Source of the DNA: Pseudomonas sp. CCC3.1
GTDB taxonomy: Bacteria > Pseudomonadota > Gammaproteobacteria > Pseudomonadales > Pseudomonadaceae
Assembly (NCBI RefSeq): GCF_034347405.1
Contig: NZ_CP133778.1
Span: 682,001 to 746,000 of the forward strand
Reading direction: 5' to 3'
Length of the DNA: 64,000 nucleotides
The notes under the pieces were generated by a model, which saw only the letters and a program-made list of their open reading frames with translations, was not told where the DNA came from and did no database searches. How positions within the stretch are numbered: the first letter of the stretch is position 1; each line of letters opens with the position of its first letter. Shown one piece after another: positions 41,103-50,123 of the stretch. A program made the position numbers and the translations under genes.

Positions 41103-42257
41103 ATGTCATCTAATAAGACCCTCGCTCTGGCTCTTTGCCTGGCTATTACCGGTTGCGCACAAACTCCACAGAATGACGCCGACAGTGGCCACAAATGGTG
41201 GCAGTTTGGGTCGTCTGATGCAGCGCCGACGTCGGCAGACAAGAACGCCAGTGCTTCGGCCAAGCCAACGGACACTAAAGTAACCCCTCCTGTCGCCAAA
41301 GCTGCCCCGACTCCGACGCCTGCTGCTCCAGTTGCTGCTGCCGCTGCCCAAACCAAAGACAGTGGTTCGAGCTGGTGGCCTTTTGGTTCTGACTCATCCA
41401 AGAAGGACGCTCCGGCTGAAAAACAACCGGTTGTTGCCAAGGTAGCTACTGCACCTGCACCTGCTGCTGGTGCGAGCACTTCAAAAAACTGGTGGTGGCC
41501 ATTTGGCGCTGATGACAAAGACAGCAAGGCGGCCCCTGTTGGCGTGATCCCGATGCCGGATCCGAAAATCACTCAGGCTTGGCTGGACGAATACGAGCCG
41601 CGTCTGCGCGTTGCGATCAAAGACAGTAACTTGCAACTGGAACGCCGTGAGAATTTGCTGGTGATCGTGGCCCTGGCTGATAGCTCATTCAAATCCACCC
41701 GCCCGGATTTGTTGATGCCTTCCATGCTTGGCCCGTTCTCTCGCGTTGCTAAAGTGGTCGAAGGTGACCCTAAAACAGCCGTGCTGGTACTGGGTCATGC
41801 TGACTCCTCTGGTGCCATGGCGACCAACACGCGCTTGAGCCTGGACCGCGCCAAGTCGGTTGCTGCGATCTTCCGCATGAGCGGTTTGCAAGGTAACCGT
41901 CTGACACTTCGCGGTATGGGTTCGGTGATGCCGCGTGCGGCTAACGACAGTAACGAAGGCCGTGCATTGAACCGCCGCGTGGAAATCATGATGACCCCGC
42001 AAGCGACCATGCTGGCGCTGGTCAGCAAGTACAGCCAGCCGGTGCTGACGCCAGAAGAACTGGTCGCGGTACAACCGGCTGTGGCGCCATCGGCTATTGC
42101 CAAGAAGAACGCTGCGCCAGTGACCAAAAAGGCTGCAGTTGCCAAAAAAGCCGCACCGGCTAAAAAGGCCGTGAAGCCTGCTCCAGCCAAAAAGTCGGCA
42201 GTGGCTAAAGCCGCTACTGACAAAAAGGTTGCTGCCAACGATCAAACCAAGAACTGA
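41103..42257 (+). CDS. OmpA-family lipoprotein with Trp-rich repeats and histone-H1-like tail
   Basis: A 384-residue lipoprotein (lipobox AITGC, C18). Three copies of a Trp-rich motif occur at residues 32-36 (WWQFG), 91-95 (WWPFG) and 130-135 (WWWPFG), separated by Ala/Pro/Lys low-complexity linkers. A peptidoglycan-binding OmpA-like domain follows (VLGHADSSGAMATNTRLSLDRA ... NRRVEIMMT). The last 50 residues are Lys/Ala/Pro repeats like those of histone H1 or AlgP. It lies directly upstream of pdxH (23 bases), an arrangement also seen in P. aeruginosa. Confidence 0.85.
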   Translation: MSSNKTLALALCLAITGCAQTPQNDADSGHKWWQFGSSDAAPTSADKNASASAKPTDTKVTPPVAKAAPTPTPAAPVAAAAAQTKDSGSSWWPFGSDSSKKDAPAEKQPVVAKVATAPAPAAGASTSKNWWWPFGADDKDSKAAPVGVIPMPDPKITQAWLDEYEPRLRVAIKDSNLQLERRENLLVIVALADSSFKSTRPDLLMPSMLGPFSRVAKVVEGDPKTAVLVLGHADSSGAMATNTRLSLDRAKSVAAIFRMSGLQGNRLTLRGMGSVMPRAANDSNEGRALNRRVEIMMTPQATMLALVSKYSQPVLTPEELVAVQPAVAPSAIAKKNAAPVTKKAAVAKKAAPAKKAVKPAPAKKSAVAKAATDKKVAANDQTKN

Positions 42258-42280
42258 TGGGTTCCGGGAAGGACTGCCCC

Positions 42281-42928
42281 ATGACTCAAGCGCTGGCTAA
42301 CATGCGCCGCGATTACACCCGTGACGGGTTGGCCGAGGCTCAAGCCCCGGCCGAGCCTTTCGCGCTGTTTCATCAGTGGTTCAATGACGCGGTCAAGACC
42401 GAACAGCCCCCGGTTGAGGCCAATGCCATGACCTTGGCCACGGTGGATGCCGAAGGGCGCCCGCATTGCCGGGTGCTCTTGCTCAAAGGGCTGGATGAAC
42501 AGGGTTTTACCTTCTTTACCAATTACACCAGCGCTAAAGGCCAGCAGTTGGCAGCGCGTCCCTTTGCCGCCATGACTTTCTTCTGGCCAACCCTGGAGCG
42601 TCAGGTGCGCATTGAAGGTGAGGTGGTCAAGGTGACGGCGCAAGAGTCCGACGCCTACTATCAGGTTCGCCCGTTGGGCAGCCGGATCGGGGCCTGGGCT
42701 TCACCGCAAAGCCAGGTGATTGCCGATCGCGAACAGCTGGCAGCGTTGCTTGCGGCCACTGAAGCGCGTTTCAGTGACAGCCAGCCACATTGCCCTGAGC
42801 ACTGGGGGGGTTATCGGTTGTTGCCGCAACGCATCGAGTTTTGGCAGGGGCGCCCAAGCCGCTTGCATGACCGCCTCAACTATCGACGTGAAGGCGCTGA
42901 CTGGATCCGTGAGCGACTGGCACCATAA
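42281..42928 (+). CDS. pdxH: Pyridoxamine 5'-phosphate oxidase
   Basis: FMN enzyme making pyridoxal phosphate from pyridoxine or pyridoxamine phosphate. The 215-residue protein has the FMN-binding blocks RVLLLKGLDEQGFTFFTNY and RQVRIEGEV, QVRPLGSRIGAWASPQS, and the C-terminal RIEFWQGRPSRLHDR signature. The ATG at 42281 (MTQALANMRRDY) is the conserved start. Likely co-transcribed with the OmpA-type lipoprotein gene 23 bases upstream. Typical length and no anomalies. Confidence 0.96.
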   Translation: MTQALANMRRDYTRDGLAEAQAPAEPFALFHQWFNDAVKTEQPPVEANAMTLATVDAEGRPHCRVLLLKGLDEQGFTFFTNYTSAKGQQLAARPFAAMTFFWPTLERQVRIEGEVVKVTAQESDAYYQVRPLGSRIGAWASPQSQVIADREQLAALLAATEARFSDSQPHCPEHWGGYRLLPQRIEFWQGRPSRLHDRLNYRREGADWIRERLAP

Positions 42929-43123
42929 AGTTGCAATAAACAACGGTAGCGGGTGAGGCAAAACGGCTTTTCACGCGCTACCCTTGTGCACAGTTCTCAA
43001 GCGCCTGTCGGGCACACCGTGTCTGTACCCGCGCTGAATAAAGGCTACTTTTATCTGCGCTGTGCGGTGACAGGCACTCGGTTGCAGAGTTTAATGAATC
43101 CCTGATCTTTTGGAGTTGATCCT

Positions 43124-43588
43124 ATGCGTAAGACCGTACTGTTAGTTGCAGCTTTTTCCACCATGACAGTTTTGCTGGGCGGCTGCGCTTCGAACTTGAG
43201 CGGCGACACCTACTCGCGTGATGAAGCTCGACGCGTACAAACTGTTCGCATGGGCACCATCGAAGCCTTGCGTCCGGTGCAAATTGAAGGCACCAAGACC
43301 CCAATCGGCGCCGCAGCAGGCGCTGTGGTTGGTGGCGTGGGTGGCAGCGCCATCGGTGGCGGCCGTGGCAGCATCGTGACCGCTGTGATCGGCGCCGTAG
43401 CGGGTGGCCTGCTGGGTTCGGCCGCTGAGTCGGGCTTGACCAAGACCCAAGGCGTAGAAATCACTGTGCGTGAAGATGACGGCAGCACGCGTGCCTATGT
43501 GCAGCAGGTTCAAGAGAACGAAATCTTCCGCGTTGGCCAGCGTGTACGCATCATGACCGTTGATGGCACCAGCCGCGTCAGTGGCTGA
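43124..43588 (+). CDS. Glycine-zipper outer membrane lipoprotein, SlyB-like
   Basis: A 154-residue lipoprotein: signal ending VLLGGC with lipid-bearing C21. Two glycine-zipper helices lie at about 64-82 and 88-104 (PIGAAAGAVVGGVGGSAIGG and VIGAVAGGLLG). The C-terminal part (EITVREDDGSTRAYVQQVQ ... VRIMT) matches the SlyB/PcP family. SlyB-type proteins stabilise the outer membrane. The ATG at 43124 follows TTTGGAGTTG. It is monocistronic with its own terminator. Confidence 0.87.
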   Translation: MRKTVLLVAAFSTMTVLLGGCASNLSGDTYSRDEARRVQTVRMGTIEALRPVQIEGTKTPIGAAAGAVVGGVGGSAIGGGRGSIVTAVIGAVAGGLLGSAAESGLTKTQGVEITVREDDGSTRAYVQQVQENEIFRVGQRVRIMTVDGTSRVSG

Positions 43589-43610
43589 TTCAACGCTTGT
43601 GCGTTAAAAC

Positions 43611-43647
43611 AAAACCCCGATCAGTGTGAGCTGGTCGGGGTTTTTTT
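43611..43647 (+). terminator. Intrinsic terminator after the SlyB-like gene
   Basis: Stem CCCCGATCAG / CTGGTCGGGG (one G-U pair) followed by T7, 27 bases after the stop. Confidence 0.87.
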
Positions 43648-43687
43648 ATGCACTCAGACAGGCGCGGTAGCGATGGGTTGAACAGCC

Positions 43688-44287
43688 TTACGACGACCGC
43701 TTGAAGGCTTGTTCAGCTCCCGAGAGCGTTGTCGCGATCTGATCCAGCAGTCTTTCTGCGGTGAGTTTGGGAACGTAACTGCTCACCAAAACCACCACTA
43801 ACCCCATCGCCAGTATCGGGCGGGGGATTTTGCCGATGTCGTCCTTCTTCAGCGTCAGCAGGAACACGCACGCGGCACCCGTGCCTATCAGTGCGCCCGC
43901 GATGGCTTCAGGCAGTGGATGGATGGTGTTCGCGACATACGCGATGCTGAACCACCAGGTGGCCAGCAGTCCGAGGCCGAATACTGGCCAGCGCAAGCGG
44001 GTGTCCAGCTGTTGGCACAGCAGGCTTAGCATGACGGTGAACACCAGGCAGGAATTCATCGCATGGCCGCTGAACACATCGATACCCAGGTGATCGAGGC
44101 CAATCCCCCAGCCCTTGAACAGCACTTTGCTCGCGGCCACGATGAAATAGGCAGAGAACAGCACGCCGAGCCATAACAGAGCGATCTTTTTCGAAGCGCC
44201 AGCCCACAACCAGACGGCAACAACCAATGCCGCCGGGAACATGACGGATATGCTCGCGTATTGCACGATTTGATACTTGGCGTCCAC
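43688..44287 (-). CDS. PAP2-like membrane protein with incomplete phosphatase motifs
   Basis: A 199-residue protein with about five to six hydrophobic helices. The PAP2 motif 2 SGHA is present (usually PSGH). Motif 3 SRx5Hx3D appears only in part as SIAYVANTIHPLPEAIAG: the Arg is Ile and the Asp is Glu. Motif 1 (KX6RP) is not intact (KVLFKGWGIGLDHLG). It may be a lipid-phosphatase relative with altered or no activity. It is 48 bases from nhaA on the same strand. Confidence 0.7.
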   Translation of the reverse strand: MDAKYQIVQYASISVMFPAALVVAVWLWAGASKKIALLWLGVLFSAYFIVAASKVLFKGWGIGLDHLGIDVFSGHAMNSCLVFTVMLSLLCQQLDTRLRWPVFGLGLLATWWFSIAYVANTIHPLPEAIAGALIGTGAACVFLLTLKKDDIGKIPRPILAMGLVVVLVSSYVPKLTAERLLDQIATTLSGAEQAFKRSS

Positions 44288-44335
44288 GTTTCACTCTTTT
44301 AGCGGCTACATCGTAATAGGGAGTTAAAGCGCAGG

Positions 44336-45517
44336 TTAGGCTACAGCCTGTTTGCGGCTGAAGAAGGCGGTGACGGTATAGCCAATAAAAGCAGCCAGAA
44401 TTGAGCCCGTCAGAATCCCCATACGATCCATGCCCACGTAGTCGCTGCTGCCCGGCACAAAGGCCAGCGAGCCCACGAACAGGCTCATGGTGAAACCGAT
44501 TCCGCACAGAATCGCCACGCCAAACAACTGGCCCCAGTTTGCGCCGGTCGGTAATGCCGCGAGACCGGTTTTGATGGCGAACCAGGTCAGACCAAACACA
44601 CCCACGGTTTTACCGATCAGCAAGCCTGCGGCAATCCCCAGCGGCACGTGGTGCACGAAGCTGTGTAAATTGACGCCCGTGAGCGATACGCCCGCATTGG
44701 CAAAGGCAAACAGCGGCAGAATGGCGTAAGCCACCCACGGGTGCAGAGCGTGCTCAATGGTCAGCAACGGCGAAGGCTCGGAGTTTTTGGTCCGCAGGGG
44801 GATGCAGAACGCCAGCGTCACACCCGCCAGTGTGGCGTGGACACCGCTTTTGAGCACGCAGACCCAGAGAATCAGGCCGATGATCATATAAGGCGCGACC
44901 TTGATCACGCCCATGCGGTTCATCAGGATGAGTGCGACCACACATGCCGCTGCCAGCAGCAAGGACACCCCGGACAATTCGCTGGAGTAGAACAGCGCAA
45001 TCACAATGATGGCGCCCAGGTCGTCGATGATTGCCAGTGTCATCAGAAACAGTTTGAGCGAGACCGGAACCCGCTTGCCAAGCAAAGCCAATACGCCGAG
45101 GGCGAAAGCGATGTCGGTGGCCATGGGGATCGCCCAGCCGTCGAGTGCGTCCGGGAAGTCCTTGTTGATAAACCAGTAGATAAGTGCCGGAACCACCATC
45201 CCGCCAACCGCTGCCGCGCCTGGCAGTACAACCTGCGAGGGCTTGGACAAGTGGCCTTCGAGCACTTCGCGTTTGACCTCAAGGCCAATCAGTAGAAAGA
45301 ACAAGGCCATCAGGCCATCGTTGATCCACAGGAGCGAAGGTTTGGCAATTTGAAGGGCGCCAATCTGCACGGCCACAGGCACATCCAGAAAGGCTGTGTA
45401 GTAGTGCGAAAGCGGTGAGTTGTTGATGATCAACGCCAGAGCCGCCGCTGCAATCAGCAGCAGACCGCTGGCAGCTTCCATCTGAAAAAAACGAGTGAAA
45501 GTGCTACGCAGAGGCAA
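44336..45517 (-). CDS. nhaA: Na+/H+ antiporter NhaA
   Basis: A 393-residue membrane antiporter with about 12 helices that exports sodium for protons. The ion-binding aspartates are in MATDIAFALGV and in TLAIIDDLGAIIVIALFYS (the D-D pair matching E. coli D163/D164). The C-terminal GIGFTMSLFV matches too. I place the start at the TTG at 45517, seven bases after GGAG. A TTG 12 codons further upstream is possible but has no ribosome site. There is no NhaR regulator next to it. Confidence 0.94.
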   Translation of the reverse strand: MPLRSTFTRFFQMEAASGLLLIAAAALALIINNSPLSHYYTAFLDVPVAVQIGALQIAKPSLLWINDGLMALFFLLIGLEVKREVLEGHLSKPSQVVLPGAAAVGGMVVPALIYWFINKDFPDALDGWAIPMATDIAFALGVLALLGKRVPVSLKLFLMTLAIIDDLGAIIVIALFYSSELSGVSLLLAAACVVALILMNRMGVIKVAPYMIIGLILWVCVLKSGVHATLAGVTLAFCIPLRTKNSEPSPLLTIEHALHPWVAYAILPLFAFANAGVSLTGVNLHSFVHHVPLGIAAGLLIGKTVGVFGLTWFAIKTGLAALPTGANWGQLFGVAILCGIGFTMSLFVGSLAFVPGSSDYVGMDRMGILTGSILAAFIGYTVTAFFSRKQAVA

Positions 45518-45681
45518 GGTGGCTCTCCATCGAATCGTTGAAAGGTGCAACACCCTAACCTGTGCGGATAGTTGTTAAAACAAAAACTCTATTCTTTCTC
45601 GTTATAAGCAATGGTTTGATTCCACGCCGCTCAAGAGACTAGCAGCTGTTCATCACATTAAGCAGTAAATGGTGAGTAAGT

Positions 45682-45779
45682 GTGGGAGCGGGCTTGCTCG
45701 CGATGGTCTTCAGAGCACCGCATTGACTCAGTCAATACGCTTCATCGTTAATGACCATCGCGAGCAAGCCCGCTCCTAT
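45682..45779. repeat. REP-type inverted repeat (GTGGGAGCGGGCTTGCTCG class)
   Basis: GGAGCGGGCTTGCTCGCGATGGTC and its complement near 45757-45779 flank a roughly 50-base imperfect loop region. Located between divergent nhaA and the end of the next minus-strand gene. Confidence 0.85.
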
Positions 45780-45794
45780 AAAGACGCTCGTGTG

Positions 45795-47405
45795 TTACGC
45801 CTCGATACCGAGAATGTCGCGCGCCACGGCTTCAGCGATGCGGATGCCGTCTACACCGGCCGACATGATGCCACCGGCATAACCTGCGCCTTCACCCGCC
45901 GGGAACAAGCCTTTGACGTTAAGGCTCTGCATGGACGCATCACGGGTCATGCGCAATGGCGACGAAGTGCGGGTTTCGATGCCGGTCAGTACGGCGTCGT
46001 GCATCGAGAAACCGCGAATCTGCTTCTCGAACGCAGGCAATGCTTCGCGGATGGCTTCAATGGCGTAGGCCGGCAAGGCCAGTGCCAAATCACCCAGGGA
46101 AACCCCCGGCTTATAGGACGGCTCAACGCTGCCCAGTTCTGTCGACGGTTTGCCAGCGATAAAGTCGCCCACCAACTGCGCAGGCGCTTCGTAGTTGCTG
46201 CCACCCAGCATGTACGCGTGGGCTTCCAGGCGCTCTTGCAACTCGATGCCCGCCAGCGGACCGCCCGGATAGTCCTCTGGTGTGATGCCGACCACGATGC
46301 CGGAGTTGGCATTGCGTTCGTTACGCGAGTATTGGCTCATGCCGTTGGTGACCACGCGGCCCGGCTCGCTGGTAGCGGCCACGACGGTGCCGCCTGGGCA
46401 CATGCAGAAGCTGTACACCGAACGACCGTTTTTGGCGTGGTGCACGAGTTTGTAATCGGCAGCGCCCAGTTTAGGGTGGCCGGCGTATTTGCCCAGGCGC
46501 GCGCTGTCGATCAGCGATTGTGGGTGTTCAATCCGGAAGCCGACCGAGAACGGCTTGGCTTCCATGTACACGCCACGGCTGTGGAGCATGCGGAACGTGT
46601 CGCGGGCACTGTGGCCCAGCGCCAGGATCACGTGGCGCGAGTTCAGTTGTTCGCCGTCGGCCAGCACCACGCCTGTCAGTTGCCCGTCTTCAATCAGCAC
46701 ATCAGTCACGCGCTGTTGAAAACGCACTTCGCCGCCCAGTGCGATGATCTGCTGGCGCATGTTTTCGACCACGCCGGTCAGGCGGAACGTACCGATGTGC
46801 GGTTTGCTGACGTAGAGGATTTCTTCGGGGGCGCCCGCTTTGACAAACTCGTGCAGCACTTTACGGCCATGGTGTTTCGGGTCTTTGATCTGGCTGTAGA
46901 GCTTGCCGTCAGAGAATGTGCCCGCGCCGCCTTCACCAAACTGCACGTTGGATTCAGGGTTCAGCACGTTTTTACGCCACAGACCCCACGTGTCTTTGGT
47001 GCGCTGGCGCACTTCGGTGCCGCGCTCAAGGATGATCGGCTTGAAGCCCATTTGCGCCAGCAGCAGCCCGGCGAAAATCCCGCAAGGTCCAAAGCCCACC
47101 ACAATCGGGCGTTGGTTCAAATCTTGTGGGGCCTGGCCGACGACTTTGTAGCTGACGTCCGGTGCCGGATTGACGTTACGGTCATCGGCGAATCTGTTCA
47201 GCAGCGCGGCTTCATCGCGTACCGCCAGGTCGATGGTGTAGATGAAGCACAATTCGGAGGATTTTTTACGCGCATCGTAGCTGCGCTTGAACAAGGTGAA
47301 ATCGAGCAGGTCATCGCTGGCGATGCCCAGGCGCTGCACGATGGCAGGGCGCAGGTCTTCTTCGGGATGGTCGATTGGCAACTTGAGTTCGGTGATTCGT
47401 AACAT
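45795..47405 (-). CDS. FAD-dependent dehydrogenase (COG2509-type)
   Basis: A 536-residue flavoprotein. An N-terminal region of about 95 residues (with FTLFKRSYDARKKSSELCFIYTIDL) precedes a dinucleotide-binding fold (RPIVVGFGPCGIFAGLLLAQMGF, GxGxxG-like). FGEGGAGTFSDGKLYSQI and the C-terminal GLFPAGEGAGYAGGIMSAGVDG match the uncharacterised FAD-dependent dehydrogenase family. It is conserved in many bacteria with no proven substrate. No partner genes nearby. Confidence 0.88.
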   Translation of the reverse strand: MLRITELKLPIDHPEEDLRPAIVQRLGIASDDLLDFTLFKRSYDARKKSSELCFIYTIDLAVRDEAALLNRFADDRNVNPAPDVSYKVVGQAPQDLNQRPIVVGFGPCGIFAGLLLAQMGFKPIILERGTEVRQRTKDTWGLWRKNVLNPESNVQFGEGGAGTFSDGKLYSQIKDPKHHGRKVLHEFVKAGAPEEILYVSKPHIGTFRLTGVVENMRQQIIALGGEVRFQQRVTDVLIEDGQLTGVVLADGEQLNSRHVILALGHSARDTFRMLHSRGVYMEAKPFSVGFRIEHPQSLIDSARLGKYAGHPKLGAADYKLVHHAKNGRSVYSFCMCPGGTVVAATSEPGRVVTNGMSQYSRNERNANSGIVVGITPEDYPGGPLAGIELQERLEAHAYMLGGSNYEAPAQLVGDFIAGKPSTELGSVEPSYKPGVSLGDLALALPAYAIEAIREALPAFEKQIRGFSMHDAVLTGIETRTSSPLRMTRDASMQSLNVKGLFPAGEGAGYAGGIMSAGVDGIRIAEAVARDILGIEA

Positions 47406-47523
47406 GACTGAGTCCAGTATCGGGGCCAGGTAAACCCCGGCAGCCTTATGCGAACCGGGGATTATAAGCAGCTTCGACCCCGAGGGTCAGGCTAAAACGG
47501 CAATCTGTGGTTACAGCCGTCGC

Positions 47524-48198
47524 TTAGTCGTTACGTGCGCCGCCGAAATAGCCGCAACCGCGCTGAACCTGACCATTGACTCGCAGTTCGGCAGCCAGGT
47601 GCTGCACGCTGCCATTAACGCTGTCGGTGCAGCGCTGCGGGGCGACCCACAACTCAATCCGCTGATCGTTGGCTTCGGTAGACAGCGAGAAGCGGCCATC
47701 ACCGACTTGCTCTTCTACATAAGGCAGTGCCAGGTCTGGCTGGCCTTCACGTTTGAGCACCATGCCTTTGCCGCCCGCTTGAACTTCCCACGCAGGCCCG
47801 TTGCCGCTGGCGTTTACGGTCTGTTGTTTGAAGTTGGGGTCTTGGCAGGCAGAACTGCTGCGCTCCAGGCGGTACAGCTGTTGCACTTGAACTTCGCCGT
47901 TAGCGCCGGAGGCTTTGGCGGAGACAAAACGGCCACGAATATCGGCGAACAGCTTACCTGGCTTGTCAGGCATATCTGTTGCGTCTTGTACGAGCGTGGT
48001 AGTGGCGCTGTCACGCACCTCATAGCGCTGTTGTCCGACGCACGGTTGGAAAATCAGTTGGCCATTGGTTGAAACCAGCTCGCCTTGCAAGCGGGTCAGA
48101 CCGGCGTTGGTGTCAGCGGGTTGGCTGTTGAACATTTGGCAGCCCGCGAATACGGGCAATAGAGCGACTAGAACTAAGGAACGGGCAGCGCGCATCAT
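47524..48198 (-). CDS. Lipoprotein of unknown function (COG3650-like)
   Basis: A 224-residue lipoprotein: MMRAARSLVLVALLPVFAGC, lipid-bearing C20. The mature part is beta-rich with four further cysteines (CVGQQRY, SSSACQDP, PQRCTD, QRGCGYF) that may form two disulfides. The C-terminus RGCGYFGGARND resembles COG3650-type proteins. The first of two adjacent ATGs (48198) is five bases after AGGAG. It is likely periplasmic, anchored to a membrane; function unknown. Confidence 0.8.
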   Translation of the reverse strand: MMRAARSLVLVALLPVFAGCQMFNSQPADTNAGLTRLQGELVSTNGQLIFQPCVGQQRYEVRDSATTTLVQDATDMPDKPGKLFADIRGRFVSAKASGANGEVQVQQLYRLERSSSACQDPNFKQQTVNASGNGPAWEVQAGGKGMVLKREGQPDLALPYVEEQVGDGRFSLSTEANDQRIELWVAPQRCTDSVNGSVQHLAAELRVNGQVQRGCGYFGGARND

Positions 48199-48271
48199 TG
48201 GAACTCCTGACGAATCCCGCCACGTTACTTAGGCTTGCCATGCATCACAAGAGTGTGTAGCAAACCTATTT

Positions 48272-48419
48272 CGTAGCAGTTGCCGAGCTTGCGAGGCTAC
48301 GTCCGATTGCGAAGCGATCGTAAACCCTAAATGCAGGGTTTAACTGACACACCGCAGTGCTTGATTTTACGACTGCTGCGCAGCCGGACGCAGCCTCGCA
48401 GGCTCGGCAGCTGCTACGA
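48272..48419. repeat. REP pair in inverted orientation
   Basis: CGTAGCAGTTGCCGAGCTTGCG ... and its complement ending GGCTCGGCAGCTGCTACG; each end also has GGCTACGTCCG or the complement. Same class as 25575-25717. The loop carries a second small inverted repeat (AAACCCTAAATGCAGGGTTT). Confidence 0.85.
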
Positions 48420-48466
48420 GTTCATGCGCTATTGATCTGTGGGAGTACCTACAGAACGATATGGGT

Positions 48467-49066
48467 TTATCCCACCTGATACGTTTGCCCAGTGTGCAGG
48501 CCTTCTACGCTTTTGGCGTAGGCCAACGCCACATCGGCACCCGAGACGGGTTTGAAACCTCGGAAATACGGCGCGTACTTATCCATGGCTTCTTCCAGTA
48601 CGGTAGGGCTGACCGAGTTCACCCGCAGGCCGCGTGGCAACTCGATGGCCGCCGCGCGGACAAAGCCGTCGAGCGCGGCATTGACCAGTGCTGCCGAGCT
48701 GCCGGTACGAATCGGCTCGCGGTTGATCACACCGCTGGTGAAGGTGAACGATGCATTGTCGTTGGCGTATTCGCGCCCGATCAGCAGTAAGTTGACCTGG
48801 CCCATCAGTTTGTCCTGCAAGCCCAAGGCAAAATCGCTTTCGCTCATCTCGGCCAGTGGCACGAAGTTGACGTTGCCAGCGGCGCAGACCAGTGCGTCAA
48901 AGCGCCCGGTCTGTTCGAACAACGAGCGAATCGAAGCGCTGTCGCTGATATCAACCTGGAAATCGCCGCTTTTGCGGCCAATACGCACGATCTCATGGCG
49001 CGTCGACAGCTCGCGATCAATGGCTGAACCGATAGTGCCGTTAGCGCCGATCAACAGGATTTTCAT
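48467..49066 (-). CDS. Short-chain dehydrogenase-like protein without the YxxxK pair
   Basis: A 199-residue Rossmann protein. The nucleotide loop is GANGTIGSA (residues 7-15) and the NAG-like motif is CAAGNVNF. At the catalytic site the family Tyr-x-x-x-Lys is missing: the segment TGSSAALVNAALDGFVRA has Ser and Asn at the corresponding places. This short SDR variety is seen in several proteobacteria. It is divergent from a LysR regulator gene, 104 bases apart, which suggests control by that regulator. Confidence 0.82.
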   Translation of the reverse strand: MKILLIGANGTIGSAIDRELSTRHEIVRIGRKSGDFQVDISDSASIRSLFEQTGRFDALVCAAGNVNFVPLAEMSESDFALGLQDKLMGQVNLLLIGREYANDNASFTFTSGVINREPIRTGSSAALVNAALDGFVRAAAIELPRGLRVNSVSPTVLEEAMDKYAPYFRGFKPVSGADVALAYAKSVEGLHTGQTYQVG

Positions 49067-49170
49067 GGGGTATTCCTTGAGTGAGGAGGTGTGGGCTCAG
49101 TCTAGTGTTGGTTTTTGGAGGCGATAAGCGCACTAATAGGCAACCTTTGGTTTTCATATGGAAACAATCC

Positions 49171-50067
49171 ATGAGCGAGATGGATGACCTGGCGGCGTTT
49201 GCGGTGTTGATCGATGCGGGAAGCTTTACCTTGGCAGCCCAGCAGTTGGGGTGCAGCAAAGGGCAATTGTCCAAGCGCATCAGCCAGTTAGAGGTGCAGT
49301 TTTCAGTGGTGTTGCTGCATCGCACGACCAGGCGCCTGAGTCTGACGGCTGCGGGCGCTGCGTTACTGCCGCAAGCGCAGGCGCTGGTCGTGCAAGTGGA
49401 GAGGGCGCGGCAAGCATTGGCCCGTCTCAAGGACGACGTGGCGGGACCGGTGCGGCTGACCGTGCCTGTGTCGCTGGGAGAAACTTTTTTTGACGCATTA
49501 CTGCTGGAGTTCTCGCGCGACTATCCGTTGGTACAGATTGAGCTGGAGCTGAACAACAGTTACCGAGACTTGTCGCGTGAGGGTTTTGACCTGGCGATTC
49601 GATCACAGGTCGGCAGCAATGAGCGGTTGGTGGCGAAGTCAGTGCTCAACTGGCATGAAGTCACCTGCGCCAGCCCTGCTTACCTTGAGCAACACGGCGA
49701 GCCGACAGCACCTGCGCAACTGGTCGAGCACAGCTGCCTGCTAAACAGTCACTACAGCGGTCGCGAAGAATGGCAATACCACCAGCAGCATGAACTGTAC
49801 CGGGTGCGGGTGTCGGGACCGTTTGCCAGCAATCACTACAGCCTGCTGAAAAAAGCTGCGTTGATTGGCGCGGGTATCGCGCGCTTGCCGTCCTACATGC
49901 TCCGGGCTGAATTGGCGGACGGGCGTTTACGCGGATTGCTCCTCAACTACCAGACGCGCAGCAACCCGATGTACCTGGTGCACCCCTACCAAGGCGGATT
50001 GCCCAAGCGCACACAAATACTCGCGGATTATCTGGTGCAGTGGTTTCAGCGCGATGGATCGGCTTGA
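49171..50067 (+). CDS. LysR-family transcriptional regulator
   Basis: A 298-residue LTTR. The winged helix-turn-helix spans residues 1-60 (FTLAAQQLGCSKGQLSKRISQLE). The effector domain from about 90 resembles the AaeR/DmlR-like group (PVRLTVPVSLGETFFDALLLEFSRDYPLVQIEL). ATG at 49171; the frame continues 30 codons upstream but the HTH start favours 49171. It is divergent from the SDR-like gene and probably regulates it. The inducer is unknown. Confidence 0.92.
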   Translation: MSEMDDLAAFAVLIDAGSFTLAAQQLGCSKGQLSKRISQLEVQFSVVLLHRTTRRLSLTAAGAALLPQAQALVVQVERARQALARLKDDVAGPVRLTVPVSLGETFFDALLLEFSRDYPLVQIELELNNSYRDLSREGFDLAIRSQVGSNERLVAKSVLNWHEVTCASPAYLEQHGEPTAPAQLVEHSCLLNSHYSGREEWQYHQQHELYRVRVSGPFASNHYSLLKKAALIGAGIARLPSYMLRAELADGRLRGLLLNYQTRSNPMYLVHPYQGGLPKRTQILADYLVQWFQRDGSA

Positions 50068-50086
50068 TAGCAATCCAGTAACAAAA

Positions 50087-50107
50087 ACGGCCCCGAAGGG
50101 CCGTTCT
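50087..50107. terminator. Short GC hairpin between the LysR gene and livF
   Basis: AACGGCCC / GGGCCGTT hairpin between convergent genes; no long T-tract, so it is a weak candidate. Confidence 0.5.
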
Positions 50108-50123
50108 GTAGAGCTTGGCTGAA

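Noticed and set aside
45669..47402. Open frame of 577 codons on the + strand
   Set aside because: Antisense to the FAD-dependent dehydrogenase gene, with no recognisable domain.
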